From: a virus | Strand: one strand, 5' to 3' | DNA: 25,292 bases | Virus record (IMG/VR): IMGVR_UViG_3300034068_000223 | Coordinates: 1 to 25,292 of that record | In this document: positions 14,668 to 21,169 of the stretch, one piece after another | How positions within the stretch are numbered: the first letter of the stretch is position 1 | Layout of the letters: every line of letters starts with the position of its first letter | Program-made: the position numbers and the translations under genes | The notes under the pieces: generated by a model | What the model was told of the DNA's origin: nothing | Seen by the model: the letters and a program-made list of their open reading frames with translations, nothing else | Database searches by the model: none

Positions 14668-14840
14668 TTGATCGGTTATTCCGCAATCTAAAAACCACGT
14701 TCTTGGGTTTGATCGTTTTGCTCGTTTGCTTCGGTTTCGTTTGGTTCGGCAAAGCGACATTAACCGAACTTGGAGTTTTTGTAATGGGCGGTTTTGCAAT
14801 GTTATTTTTAAAAGACCCCAAAGGCGATGGCGAAAAGTAA
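14664..14840 (+). CDS. Small membrane protein, probable holin
   Basis: 58 residues, ATG overlapping the previous stop. A hydrophobic helix at about 13-30 (FLGLIVLLVCFGFVWFG) and a second at about 33-50 (TELGVFVMGGFAMLFLK) give a two-helix hairpin, then a short charged tail (KDPKGDGEK). Two-helix proteins of this size next to an amidase are typical class II holins. Together with the 60-residue protein it forms a membrane pair, so one may be holin and the other an antagonist or partner; the sequence does not decide. Confidence 0.72.
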   Translation: MIDRLFRNLKTTFLGLIVLLVCFGFVWFGKATLTELGVFVMGGFAMLFLKDPKGDGEK

Positions 14841-14952
14841 AACGCAATCCGTTTCAACCCACGTTTCAAAATCGCACAAACGCGGCAAACACGCGAAGTG
14901 TGCCAAACACGGCAACAAAACAAAGCCAAACCGCGGACAAGGCCGGTCGTGA
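14827..14952 (+). CDS. Very small basic protein
   Basis: 41 residues, overlapping the holin-like gene by 14 bases. It is extremely basic, rich in Lys, Arg and His ('KSHKRGKHAKCAKHGNK') and ends in 'NRGQGRS'. No known fold is evident. I have a general memory of similar Lys-rich ORFs with 'RGQGR' ends beside lysis genes in Bacteroidota phages, which supports translation but not a function. Confidence 0.5.
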   Translation: MAKSKTQSVSTHVSKSHKRGKHAKCAKHGNKTKPNRGQGRS

Positions 14953-14980
14953 CAAATAGTTTCCCTTTAGGGCAACCGCC

Positions 14981-15013
14981 AAAGTGTAAACTCAAATGGG
15001 CATAAAGTGTAAA
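14981..15013 (+). repeat. Direct repeat AAAGTGTAAA upstream of the endolysin
   Basis: AAAGTGTAAA occurs at 14981-14990 and again at 15004-15013, start-to-start 23 bp, in the 92-base gap before the amidase. This might be a regulator site for the lysis genes. No convincing promoter follows. Confidence 0.35.
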
Positions 15014-15044
15014 ACGTGCAACTTTTGATATTGAAAACGTGACC

Positions 15045-15461
15045 ATGCGTAAACTTACCCGAATCATTTTGCATTGTACCGCGACGCCCGAAGGCCGTCA
15101 CGTTGACGTCGCAACCATTAACGCGTGGCACGTCAAACGCGGTTGGTCGGGAATCGGCTACCATTTCGTGATTTATCTTGACGGATCCGTTCACGTCGGC
15201 CGCGACGTTTCAAAGGTCGGCGCACACGTCGCCGGGCATAACGCCGACACCATCGGCATCGTTTACGTCGGCGGCTGCGATGCGGCGATGAAGGCAAAGG
15301 ACACGTTGAACGCGGCACAAGAAACCGCGGTCGTCAATTTGGTTAAGGCACTTCGCGACCAGTTCGGGGCGTTGACGTTGCATGGTCATAACGAATACGC
15401 CGCGAAGGCGTGTCCGTCATTCAAAGTAAAAGACAAATTCAAATGGCTCGTTGGATATTGA
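15045..15461 (+). CDS. Endolysin: N-acetylmuramoyl-L-alanine amidase (T7 lysozyme-like)
   Basis: 138 residues from ATG 15045 (a GTG at 15039 would add two residues). It cuts the amide bond between N-acetylmuramic acid and L-Ala in peptidoglycan at lysis. Amidase_2 residues are present: zinc ligands His10 ('IILHCTA'), His115 ('HGHNE') and Cys123, with Lys121 two before it ('AAKACPSF'), just as T7 lysozyme has H17, H122, C130 and K128. Tyr39 ('GIGYHF') matches the T7 catalytic Tyr46. There is no signal peptide or separate wall-binding domain, so export depends on a holin. The spanin gene overlaps its end by 19 bases. Confidence 0.93.
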   Translation: MRKLTRIILHCTATPEGRHVDVATINAWHVKRGWSGIGYHFVIYLDGSVHVGRDVSKVGAHVAGHNADTIGIVYVGGCDAAMKAKDTLNAAQETAVVNLVKALRDQFGALTLHGHNEYAAKACPSFKVKDKFKWLVGY

Positions 15462-15871
15462 TTCCCCTCGCGATGGTCGTCGCATCGTGTGGTGCGGACT
15501 GGCACCTAAAACGTGCGATTGCAAAAGACCCCTCAATTCTCAAAACGGCTGCGGTTCGGTTCGACACAATCGTCGTGACGAAGGAGCGAAAATTAACCGA
15601 CACAATCTTGATGACCGAGCGCGATACGATAACGATTGAACGCGACCGCGTACGGGTGCGTTTGGTGCGTTCTTACGATACTTTGATGGTCGAGGGTACT
15701 TGCCTACCCGACACGATAAAAATCGACGTTATACGCGAAGTTCCGCAACTCGTTCAAAGGCGGTCATTCTTTACCAAGGGCGACCGCGTGTTCGGTTGGT
15801 TGCTATTCGTGGCGCTTGTTGTCGGGGTCGTGCTATACATAGGTCAACGAAACGGCAATCGTTGGTATTGA
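15443..15871 (+). CDS. Unimolecular spanin candidate (lipobox plus C-terminal membrane helix)
   Basis: 142 residues from ATG 15443, which puts the signal at the start; an upstream in-frame start at 15410 inside the endolysin would bury it. Residues 4-16 are a lipoprotein signal with lipobox Val13-Ala14-Ser15-Cys16, for attachment to the outer membrane after cleavage. The last 25 residues contain a membrane helix ('GWLLFVALVVGVVLYIG', about 115-132) for the inner membrane. The segment between is strand-rich and polar ('RDTITIERDRVRVRLVRSYDT'). An N-terminal lipobox with a C-terminal membrane segment is the u-spanin layout, which fuses the two membranes in the final lysis step. It follows the endolysin directly, as spanins do. 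Confidence 0.82.
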   Translation: MARWILIPLAMVVASCGADWHLKRAIAKDPSILKTAAVRFDTIVVTKERKLTDTILMTERDTITIERDRVRVRLVRSYDTLMVEGTCLPDTIKIDVIREVPQLVQRRSFFTKGDRVFGWLLFVALVVGVVLYIGQRNGNRWY

Positions 15872-16004
15872 TTTTCCCGACCATTGTGGTTCGGTCAATC
15901 TAAAACTTTAATTTATTGGGTCGCGCGTCAAAGCAAACGTTGACGTTTTTAACGTTGTTCAAAAGTTTATTTGTATTTATTTGGTTTATATTGATACGCC
16001 GTGT

Positions 16005-16059
16005 ATTTTATTTATATATATATATTTACCATAGGTAAATATATATATATAAATAAAAT
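16005..16059. repeat. Perfect 26-bp inverted repeat (AT-rich hairpin)
   Basis: Left arm 16005-16030 and right arm 16034-16059 are exact reverse complements over 26 bp, separated by ATA. Each arm has a (TA)n core of 12 bases, a GG/CC pair at the tip (TTTACC-ATA-GGTAAA) and AAATAAAAT/ATTTTATTT at the base. It can form a cruciform in DNA or a very long RNA hairpin. The only G:C pairs are two at the loop end, unlike an ordinary terminator, and no T-run follows. Confidence 0.95.
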
Positions 16060-16089
16060 CAACAACGCTTGTCAATAACTTTTGAGGCA

Positions 16090-16119
16090 TTGAATCATTG
16101 GTAAAGTTTTGTATATTTG
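16090..16119 (+). promoter_or_regulatory. Promoter upstream of the 61-residue membrane protein
   Basis: TTG at 16090-16092, 19-base spacer, TATATTTG at 16112-16119: an ideal -33/-7 pair. The downstream leader (AACAAACAAAAAACA) is A-rich and G-free, like those of the cassette promoters at 21954-22755. Confidence 0.85.
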
Positions 16120-16139
16120 CAGCCAACAAACAAAAAACA

Positions 16140-16325
16140 ATGATCATGGAAAACAAAAAAACTTATTTGGGCAAAGCAATGATGCAAAGCATCGTCGGCA
16201 CAATCTTATCGCTAACCGCCGTATCGCATACGTCAATGACGTGGACGTGCATTCTCGGCGCCCTCGCCTTGGTATGGCTTGCATCCGCGCACCACAACTT
16301 CAACAAATACGAAAATCGCGGGTGA
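16140..16325 (+). CDS. Small membrane protein of unknown function
   Basis: 61 residues from ATG 16140; ATG 16146 (59 residues) aligns better with the leader of the cassette genes and may be the real start. Two hydrophobic segments (about 15-30 and 34-50, 'WTCILGALALVWLAS') with a polar C-terminal end (HHNFNKYENRG) suggest a two-helix membrane protein. It is a single-gene unit with its own strong promoter and terminator, first in the probable early region. Such early membrane proteins often act on the host or exclude other phages, but nothing in the sequence shows this. Confidence 0.7.
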   Translation: MIMENKKTYLGKAMMQSIVGTILSLTAVSHTSMTWTCILGALALVWLASAHHNFNKYENRG

Positions 16326-16363
16326 CGTTGTTTGTTTGTTTCTGATTCCAAGCCCGCGTAATG

Positions 16364-16393
16364 CCCCGCCCGAAACGGCGGGGTTTTTCTTTT
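16364..16393 (+). terminator. Rho-independent terminator
   Basis: A 7-bp stem CCCCGCC / GGCGGGG with loop CGAAAC (16364-16383) is followed by TTTTTCTTTT. It closes the one-gene unit 16140-16325, 38 bases after its stop. Confidence 0.92.
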
Positions 16394-16416
16394 GTGAAAA
16401 ACTTTGACATCGGTTG

Positions 16417-16448
16417 TTTGATTTGTTGATAAAAGTTCATTACCTTTA
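16417..16448 (+). promoter_or_regulatory. Promoter for the replication operon
   Basis: TTTG at 16417-16420, 20-base spacer and TACCTTTA at 16441-16448. The spacer contains TTGTTGATAAAA (16423-16434), identical to 12056-12067 near the tail-fibre promoter. It lies 34 bases before the SSB-like gene and probably drives the operon through 21921, which has no internal terminator. Confidence 0.75.
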
Positions 16449-16482
16449 CCGAGCGTAAACAAACAAACGCATTTATTTAATT

Positions 16483-17007
16483 ATGACTACAAAACCCGAT
16501 TTCCAAAAAGGGGTTCGCGCTATTATCAGCGGAACCGCTCAATGGGCGCAATTAACGCCCAAGTCCGGCCCTAACAAAATGGCCAACAAATACCAATGCG
16601 ATCTAATGATTGACGATACCTCGTTGAAATTACTCGAAAGCATCGGTGCATATAAGTTCGTTCAAATCAAAGGCATGGACGGCAACCCGAAATACGAGGT
16701 TCCGGCCGTTCGTATTAAGGCGAACAACCCGCCCAACGTATTCGACACGCACAAGGCGACGTTCGACGACTACATCAACAATGGTTCAGTTCTGAAAACG
16801 AATTGCATCGTCAAGGCGTACGAATACAACGGCAAAAAAGGTTTGTCCGTTTGGGTGAACGACGTGATCGTTCTAAACCTCGCCGAGCGTGGCGAAGGTG
16901 GCGGCACTCCGTCCGATTTTTTCGAAGGCGTGAAGCCAGCCGAACCAACCTTTGACGCGGTTCAGCCGAACACGGCAACCAACGACGACGATGGTTTCCC
17001 GTTCTAA
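16483..17007 (+). CDS. Single-stranded DNA-binding protein, T7 gp2.5-like (DUF2815-like)
   Basis: 174 residues. An OB-fold-like order is visible: 'FQKGVRAIISGTAQWAQLTPKSGPNKMANKYQCDLMID' (residues about 7-46), then 'IKGMDGNPKYEVPAVRIKANNPPNVFD' and 'NNGSVLKTNCIVKAYEYNGKKGLSVWVNDVIVL'. The C-terminus is acidic and ends 'NDDDGFPF', the partner-binding tail typical of SSB proteins, which end in DDDIPF or a variant. It should coat ssDNA at replication forks and aid recombination with the RecE-like nuclease downstream. First gene of the replication operon. The end overlaps the next gene by 17 bases. Confidence 0.85.
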   Translation: MTTKPDFQKGVRAIISGTAQWAQLTPKSGPNKMANKYQCDLMIDDTSLKLLESIGAYKFVQIKGMDGNPKYEVPAVRIKANNPPNVFDTHKATFDDYINNGSVLKTNCIVKAYEYNGKKGLSVWVNDVIVLNLAERGEGGGTPSDFFEGVKPAEPTFDAVQPNTATNDDDGFPF

Positions 17008-17413
17008 CATTCACGACCGGTTACACTACGCCGAATGGGTGGTTCAGTTCTCCGAGAACTGGGCCGCTCAATCGACGGGTTCCATCAAACGCAATTCCCG
17101 CGTGACCTCAATCAACGAGTTGCGGCGAATGGTGATCGCATATTGCTATTGGGAAATCGGATTGAACCAATCCCAAACCGGGGCGGTTGTGAACCGCAAG
17201 CACCCCGCAATACATCACCAGTTGCGCGTTCATAACGAGGCGCACCAAACCGCGGGCAATACAAACCGCCAAACCGATCCTAACTACTGCCGCAACTACA
17301 AATTGTATGTTTCGGACATCGAACGGGAATCGCGCGAAACGTCAATCGAATACGTCAAAGCCGAAATCGAGCGACTGCAACTTCAATTAAACGAATTAAA
17401 CAAAAAACCATGA
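16991..17413 (+). CDS. DnaA domain IV-like DNA-binding protein
   Basis: 140 residues from ATG 16991; upstream in-frame starts would overlap the SSB gene more. Residues about 42-85 ('INELRRMVIAYCYWEIGLNQSQTGAVVNRKHPAIHHQLRVHNE') have the layout of the DNA-binding domain IV of DnaA: an N-terminal helix, 'glsqs.tG', and the H-P-A-I-H-H stretch at the place of the 'DHSTV' recognition loop. There is no ATPase domain. The C-terminal 45 residues form a long charged helix (coiled coil). It may bind the phage origin or compete with host DnaA for DnaA boxes (inference). Next to the SSB gene and overlapping the following ORF by ATGA. Confidence 0.75.
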   Translation: MVSRSNIHDRLHYAEWVVQFSENWAAQSTGSIKRNSRVTSINELRRMVIAYCYWEIGLNQSQTGAVVNRKHPAIHHQLRVHNEAHQTAGNTNRQTDPNYCRNYKLYVSDIERESRETSIEYVKAEIERLQLQLNELNKKP

Positions 17414-17547
17414 CCATCGAATTCAACTGGCGCAAAGAAGACGCCCTATTTTTAACGCCATCAATCGTGTATTTTAGCGATTCTGATTCGAAGCACGTTA
17501 TTTTCTCATTCATTTATTTTACGGCGCTGGTGTCGGTTAACAAATGA
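17410..17547 (+). CDS. 45-residue protein of unknown function
   Basis: Starts at an ATGA overlap with the DnaA-like gene and ends at an ATGA overlap with the RecE-like gene, so translation is strongly supported by context. It is 45 residues, with an acidic/aromatic start ('MTIEFNWRKEDALFL'), 'YFSDSDSKHVIFSFIYFTAL' and a short end. The second half is hydrophobic and could be one membrane-associated strand or helix. I cannot assign a role. Confidence 0.6.
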   Translation: MTIEFNWRKEDALFLTPSIVYFSDSDSKHVIFSFIYFTALVSVNK

Positions 17548-18278
17548 AAACGAAACCATTTTTGCCGTTGTCGTTTTCGAGCGTCAAAGAATTCGCAAAG
17601 TCGCCGAACCATTTTCTCGCCTACAAAAACAAAACGCGTGAGGCAACGGCGGCCATGACCCGCGGTTCGGCATTGCACACCTTTGTTTTGGAACCCGACG
17701 AATTCGAAAAGCGCTACCTCGTGGCGCCCGACATTCGTCGCGGTACGAACGCATGGAAGGAGGTCGAATCGGCTGCCGGAACGCGTGAAATACTCAAAGA
17801 TTCCGAATTCGAAATCATTGAACGTATGGCGGCCGCCCTTTGGGCGCATCCAGCCGCGGCGGAGTTGTTCGCACAAACGACCGCCGTCGAACAAGGTTTG
17901 GAATTTGAATTCAACGGAATCGCATTCCGCGGGTTCGCCGATATGGTGGCCCCGACGTTTGTCGCCGACCTCAAGTCAACGCAAGACGTTTCGGCGTCGG
18001 CGTTCAATCGGTGGATATTTGGAAACAAATATCATTTGCAAGCGGCGCTATACTGCGCGGCCTTGAAATTAGAAAAGTTCTACTTCATTGGCGTTGAGGC
18101 AAACTCGCCGTACAACGTCGGAGTTTTCGAAATGGACAAAACGTCGATTGAATTTGGTATATTTGAACTAATCGAATTAACCACGAAATTCAAAAAATGG
18201 GACGGAATGCCCGCGACCTACACGAACGACATAATTGTTTTAACGCCGCCGAAATGGTTGACGTCGAACAACGATTGA
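17544..18278 (+). CDS. RecE-like exonuclease, PD-(D/E)XK family
   Basis: 244 residues. Family signs: 'LSFSSVKEFAKSPNHFLAYK' near the start, 'TRGSALHTFVLEPDEFEKRYLVAP' (His45), a middle helix pair, then the catalytic core 'FRGFADMVAPTFVADLKST' with Asp133, Asp142 and Lys144 (D-x-K), and 'NKYHLQAALYCAAL' with Gln166. This is the exodeoxyribonuclease VIII C-terminal fold: 5' to 3' digestion of dsDNA leaving ssDNA for annealing. No RecT-like annealase is recognisable, so the SSB-like protein may serve the partner role (inference). Start overlaps the 45-residue ORF. Confidence 0.88.
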   Translation: MKTKPFLPLSFSSVKEFAKSPNHFLAYKNKTREATAAMTRGSALHTFVLEPDEFEKRYLVAPDIRRGTNAWKEVESAAGTREILKDSEFEIIERMAAALWAHPAAAELFAQTTAVEQGLEFEFNGIAFRGFADMVAPTFVADLKSTQDVSASAFNRWIFGNKYHLQAALYCAALKLEKFYFIGVEANSPYNVGVFEMDKTSIEFGIFELIELTTKFKKWDGMPATYTNDIIVLTPPKWLTSNND

Positions 18279-18517
18279 ACCGCGTGTCTGAATTTTTAGA
18301 ACGCGCCCGCACGCTGGCCGATCGTTGGGAATCCGACGACATGGTTTCGTTGTGCAATGATATTGAAATAATGGTCGCGTTTTGCGAAATGAATCTACCG
18401 AACTATGCCCTCACCCACTACATTAGCGGAACTCCGCCAGTTCGCAAAGATTCACAACGCGACGAAATACCCCAACGTCCCAACGTCGGCATTGCCGGTG
18501 ACGACATTCACCGATAA
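18254..18517 (+). CDS. Small helical protein of unknown function
   Basis: 87 residues from ATG 18254, overlapping the RecE-like gene by 25 bases and the VRR-NUC gene by 113 bases. Its first two thirds are strongly helical and charged ('VEQRLNRVSEFLERARTLADRWES'), and include three Cys/acid-rich turns ('LCNDIEIMVAFCEMN'). The 3' part, which shares DNA with the start of the VRR-NUC gene, is low in structure and may be unconstrained. No family recognised. Moderate confidence that it is real because of the operon context. Confidence 0.55.
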   Translation: MVDVEQRLNRVSEFLERARTLADRWESDDMVSLCNDIEIMVAFCEMNLPNYALTHYISGTPPVRKDSQRDEIPQRPNVGIAGDDIHR

Positions 18518-18836
18518 AACGGCAAACGGCCTCACCAATGCAATCATATACGACATCATGCACGTTCGCGGGGGCGCAGCATACCGAATCAACAACGGGG
18601 CAACTTACGACCGAGCAAAGAACATATATCGTGCGGGCGTCACGAAACGCGGCGTCCCCGATATTATTGCCGTCGTGGATGGGCGATTCATCGGAATCGA
18701 GGTAAAGATCGGAGCCGACCGCCAGTCGTCGCATCAACGCGAGGTCGAAGCGGAAATCAACGGAGCCGGTGGCGTGTATTTTATCGCGAAAACGTACGAA
18801 GAATATGTCGGTTCCCTCGCCGCCGCGCTCCGATAA
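18405..18836 (+). CDS. VRR-NUC domain nuclease
   Basis: 143 residues. The nuclease domain starts around 'FTDKTANGLTNAIIYDIMHVRGGAAYRINN' (about 35-64) and contains the active-site set: Asp86 in 'RGVPDII', Glu99-x-Lys101 in 'GIEVKIGADRQSSHQREV', and Gln111. It ends in 'AGGVYFIAKTYEEYV', usual for this group. VRR-NUC proteins are structure-specific DNases of the PD-(D/E)XK fold (recombination junctions, flaps). The N-terminal 35 residues overlap the preceding ORF in another frame. Confidence 0.85.
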   Translation: MPSPTTLAELRQFAKIHNATKYPNVPTSALPVTTFTDKTANGLTNAIIYDIMHVRGGAAYRINNGATYDRAKNIYRAGVTKRGVPDIIAVVDGRFIGIEVKIGADRQSSHQREVEAEINGAGGVYFIAKTYEEYVGSLAAALR

Positions 18837-19215
18837 GCAGCGCGGCGAATGGGCCGAAGCGCAGTTCGTGGCGGACGCGTTGAAAAATGGTTTCGAAATC
18901 TTCACGCCGATTGGCGATTGTTCGTCAATAGATTTCGTAATTTTTCACGATGGCAAACCGATACGAATTCAATGCAAAGCAACGTGGACCAACTTAAAGG
19001 GAAAATCGAAGTGGAACATTGGTAAAGGGTCTTCGGCGAAGAAAAGGTACACGGATCACGACGTTGACTTTTTAGCGCTCTACGATGGAAACATTGAGTG
19101 TTGGCGGTTTGTCCGGCCAAGTGAAACAAACGGACAAAAGACATTTAGAATACCGCAAGACGAAACAAAACAACTGGAAAACTGGCATGACCTCAAAGAA
19201 TTCAACGATCATTGA
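18805..19215 (+). CDS. PD-(D/E)XK endonuclease-like protein
   Basis: 136 residues from ATG 18805; a GTG further upstream would add overlap only. 'QRGEWAEAQFVADALKNGFEIFTPIGDCSSIDFVIFHDGKPIRIQCKAT' fits the small PD-(D/E)XK domain (PDDEXK_5/group-I-intron-endonuclease-like, also related to Holliday junction resolvases): Glu18, Asp43 and Gln56-x-Lys58 are the expected catalytic positions. Then a Lys-rich segment and 'YTDHDVDFLALYDGNIECWRF'. It overlaps both neighbours (32 and 29 bases). A junction resolvase for recombination or packaging is the most economical role; a homing-type activity is the alternative. Confidence 0.75.
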   Translation: MSVPSPPRSDKQRGEWAEAQFVADALKNGFEIFTPIGDCSSIDFVIFHDGKPIRIQCKATWTNLKGKSKWNIGKGSSAKKRYTDHDVDFLALYDGNIECWRFVRPSETNGQKTFRIPQDETKQLENWHDLKEFNDH

Positions 19216-21166
19216 TTTAGCACGGCGCTACCTCGCCGCCGGGTTCTCACCAATACCATTGGTTCCGGGCGATAAGCGCCCAAGCGTAAAGGGTTGGCAA
19301 CGCTACGGCGAAGAACCTATGGGTTGGGGCGAGGCCGACAAAATGTTTGCCGACACGGATTCCATCGGTATCGTTTGCGGTTACGATGGTTTGGAGGTTC
19401 TCGACATCGACGCCAAGCATTTTGACGGCGACGAATTAAACGAGTTCACGACGTTACTGGACGCCGAGGCGCCGGGCCTTCGCTCGAAAATGACCATTCA
19501 ACAAACGCGGTCGGGCGGTGAACATTGGATTTACAAATGCGACAACGTCGAAGGCAATCAAAAGTTAGCGCGGAATATAGAAGGCGAAACGACGTTTGAA
19601 ACACGCGGCGTCGGCGGTCAAATCGTGGTGTTTCCCTCGCCCGGTTACAAAATGAAAACCAAAATAACATTGGTTCAGCGGATCACGCCCGACGAACGCG
19701 AAATACTATTCCGCTGCGCTCGGTTGACATCCAGCGCCCCGCGCGTTGTGACCATCGCCCACGACCTTAAATTGAAATCGGAAATAAGCGCGAAAACGCC
19801 GTGGGGCGAGTTCCGCGAAACGCACACGGCGCTTGAAATACTCGAATCAAATGGTTGGAAAATCGTTGGGCAAAATGCAAAATATACATATTTGAAACGC
19901 CCCGGCGACACGGACGCCAAGACGTCGGGCGTTATTTTCAACGATACGGGTTTGTTTTGGCCTTGGACGACGTCAACCGATTTTGTCGCCGAGAAACCGC
20001 ACGACGCGTTTCAATGCTATGTCACGCTCGAATGCCGCGGCGACTTCAAAGAGGCATTCCGTCAACTGGCGTCGCGGGGTTACGGGGCGAAATATGCGCC
20101 GGAAAATATACCGCCGTCGGACGACGACGACGAACAAATCACCGACGATGAAATGATGGCGCACCTCATGACGTTGGAGGTGGATTCGACCATTCCCGTT
20201 GAACGCCCGCCCGTCGCGGTTGACGTGTTCACCGGTTTGGAATCGTTCGTACTGGGGTCGCTCGGTAACTTCGTTCTAATCCAAGGCAAAGCGAAATCGC
20301 GCAAATCTTATCTTGTTTCGGCGATTGCCGCCGCCGCGTTGTCGGAAAACGTCGTCGCCGAAGCGCTGCGCGGTTACATCGGCGACAAAGTGGTTTTGTA
20401 CATCGACACCGAACAAGGCGACTGGCACGCCGCACGGGCGAAGAAACGCATTTTGAACATGGCGGGTCTTGATCCGCTCACGAACAACGAACGATTAAAA
20501 TACTTCAAATTCCGCGGCCTTGACCGCAACGCCGAGCGTTTCGCGTTTGTCGAGTTCGCGCTTGAACGAATCCCCAACATTGGTTTGGTTGTCATTGACG
20601 GCATTGTTGACCTCGCGTCGAAGGGCGTGAACGACGAAGAAGAAGCGACTGAAATCGCCTCGCGGTTGCTCAAATGGACATCGGTTCATAATTGTATGCT
20701 GGTCGCCGTATTGCACGAAAACAAAAACGACCGCAACGCAAAGGGTCACCTCGGCGCATATTTAGTGCAAAAGGCGGAATCGGTCATCGGGGTCGCCAAG
20801 AACGAACACGACGCGTCGGCGTCAACCATTACGCCCGAGTACACGCGAAACATCGAGTTCCCGACGTTGACGATGCGGGTCAACAATGACGACACAATCA
20901 CGCTGGGCGAACATGAAGAATCGGATTTTTACGAACTCGACCGGGTTTGGTCGCCCGACGACCTTCAGCGCATCGCAAAAAAGATTGACGGGAAAATGAA
21001 AACCGAAATCGTGCCGTTCATTCGCGATACGGAAACGGCAAAGCAAAAGGAGGCGACCAAGGCGTTTAATTTAATGCTTGACCAAGGCATTGTCACAATG
21101 ACCAGCGGGCGACCACAACGCGCCGTGTACAACGACCACAACGACGAAATTGAAACACCATTCTAA
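19187..21166 (+). CDS. Replicative primase-helicase (prim-pol domain plus RepA-like ATPase)
   Basis: 659 residues from ATG 19187 (29-base overlap with the preceding gene); the upstream ATG at 19085 would lie inside it. The N-terminal prim-pol domain shows 'YLAAGFSPIPLVPGDKRP', the metal-binding 'VLDIDAKH' (Asp73, Asp75), 'SGGEHWIY' (109-116) and 'GVGGQIVVFPSPG' (141-153). Then an acidic linker ('PPSDDDDEQITDDE', about 309-322). The C-terminal RecA-like ATPase (AAA_25) has 'LIQGKAKSRKSYL' (P-loop 367-374, with Arg in place of the second Gly), 'VLYIDTEQGDW' and Walker B 'IGLVVIDGIVDL' (Asp471). It should prime and unwind at the fork, while the host supplies the polymerase, as no polymerase gene is visible. 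Confidence 0.9.
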   Translation: MTSKNSTIIDLARRYLAAGFSPIPLVPGDKRPSVKGWQRYGEEPMGWGEADKMFADTDSIGIVCGYDGLEVLDIDAKHFDGDELNEFTTLLDAEAPGLRSKMTIQQTRSGGEHWIYKCDNVEGNQKLARNIEGETTFETRGVGGQIVVFPSPGYKMKTKITLVQRITPDEREILFRCARLTSSAPRVVTIAHDLKLKSEISAKTPWGEFRETHTALEILESNGWKIVGQNAKYTYLKRPGDTDAKTSGVIFNDTGLFWPWTTSTDFVAEKPHDAFQCYVTLECRGDFKEAFRQLASRGYGAKYAPENIPPSDDDDEQITDDEMMAHLMTLEVDSTIPVERPPVAVDVFTGLESFVLGSLGNFVLIQGKAKSRKSYLVSAIAAAALSENVVAEALRGYIGDKVVLYIDTEQGDWHAARAKKRILNMAGLDPLTNNERLKYFKFRGLDRNAERFAFVEFALERIPNIGLVVIDGIVDLASKGVNDEEEATEIASRLLKWTSVHNCMLVAVLHENKNDRNAKGHLGAYLVQKAESVIGVAKNEHDASASTITPEYTRNIEFPTLTMRVNNDDTITLGEHEESDFYELDRVWSPDDLQRIAKKIDGKMKTEIVPFIRDTETAKQKEATKAFNLMLDQGIVTMTSGRPQRAVYNDHNDEIETPF

Positions 21167-21169
21167 ACC

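Larger units (their letters stand above)
15872..16139 (+). other. AT-rich intergenic region between lysis and replication modules
   Basis: No gene is supportable here. A weak hairpin (CCGACCA TTG TGGTTCGG, 15877-15894, one bulge) without a T-tract lies just after the spanin gene. AACGTT occurs twice in 15936-15956. A 55-base perfect palindrome lies at 16005-16059 and a promoter at 16090-16119. The region separates virion and lysis genes from the replication genes and could include a transcription end or a replication origin (inference). Confidence 0.7.
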
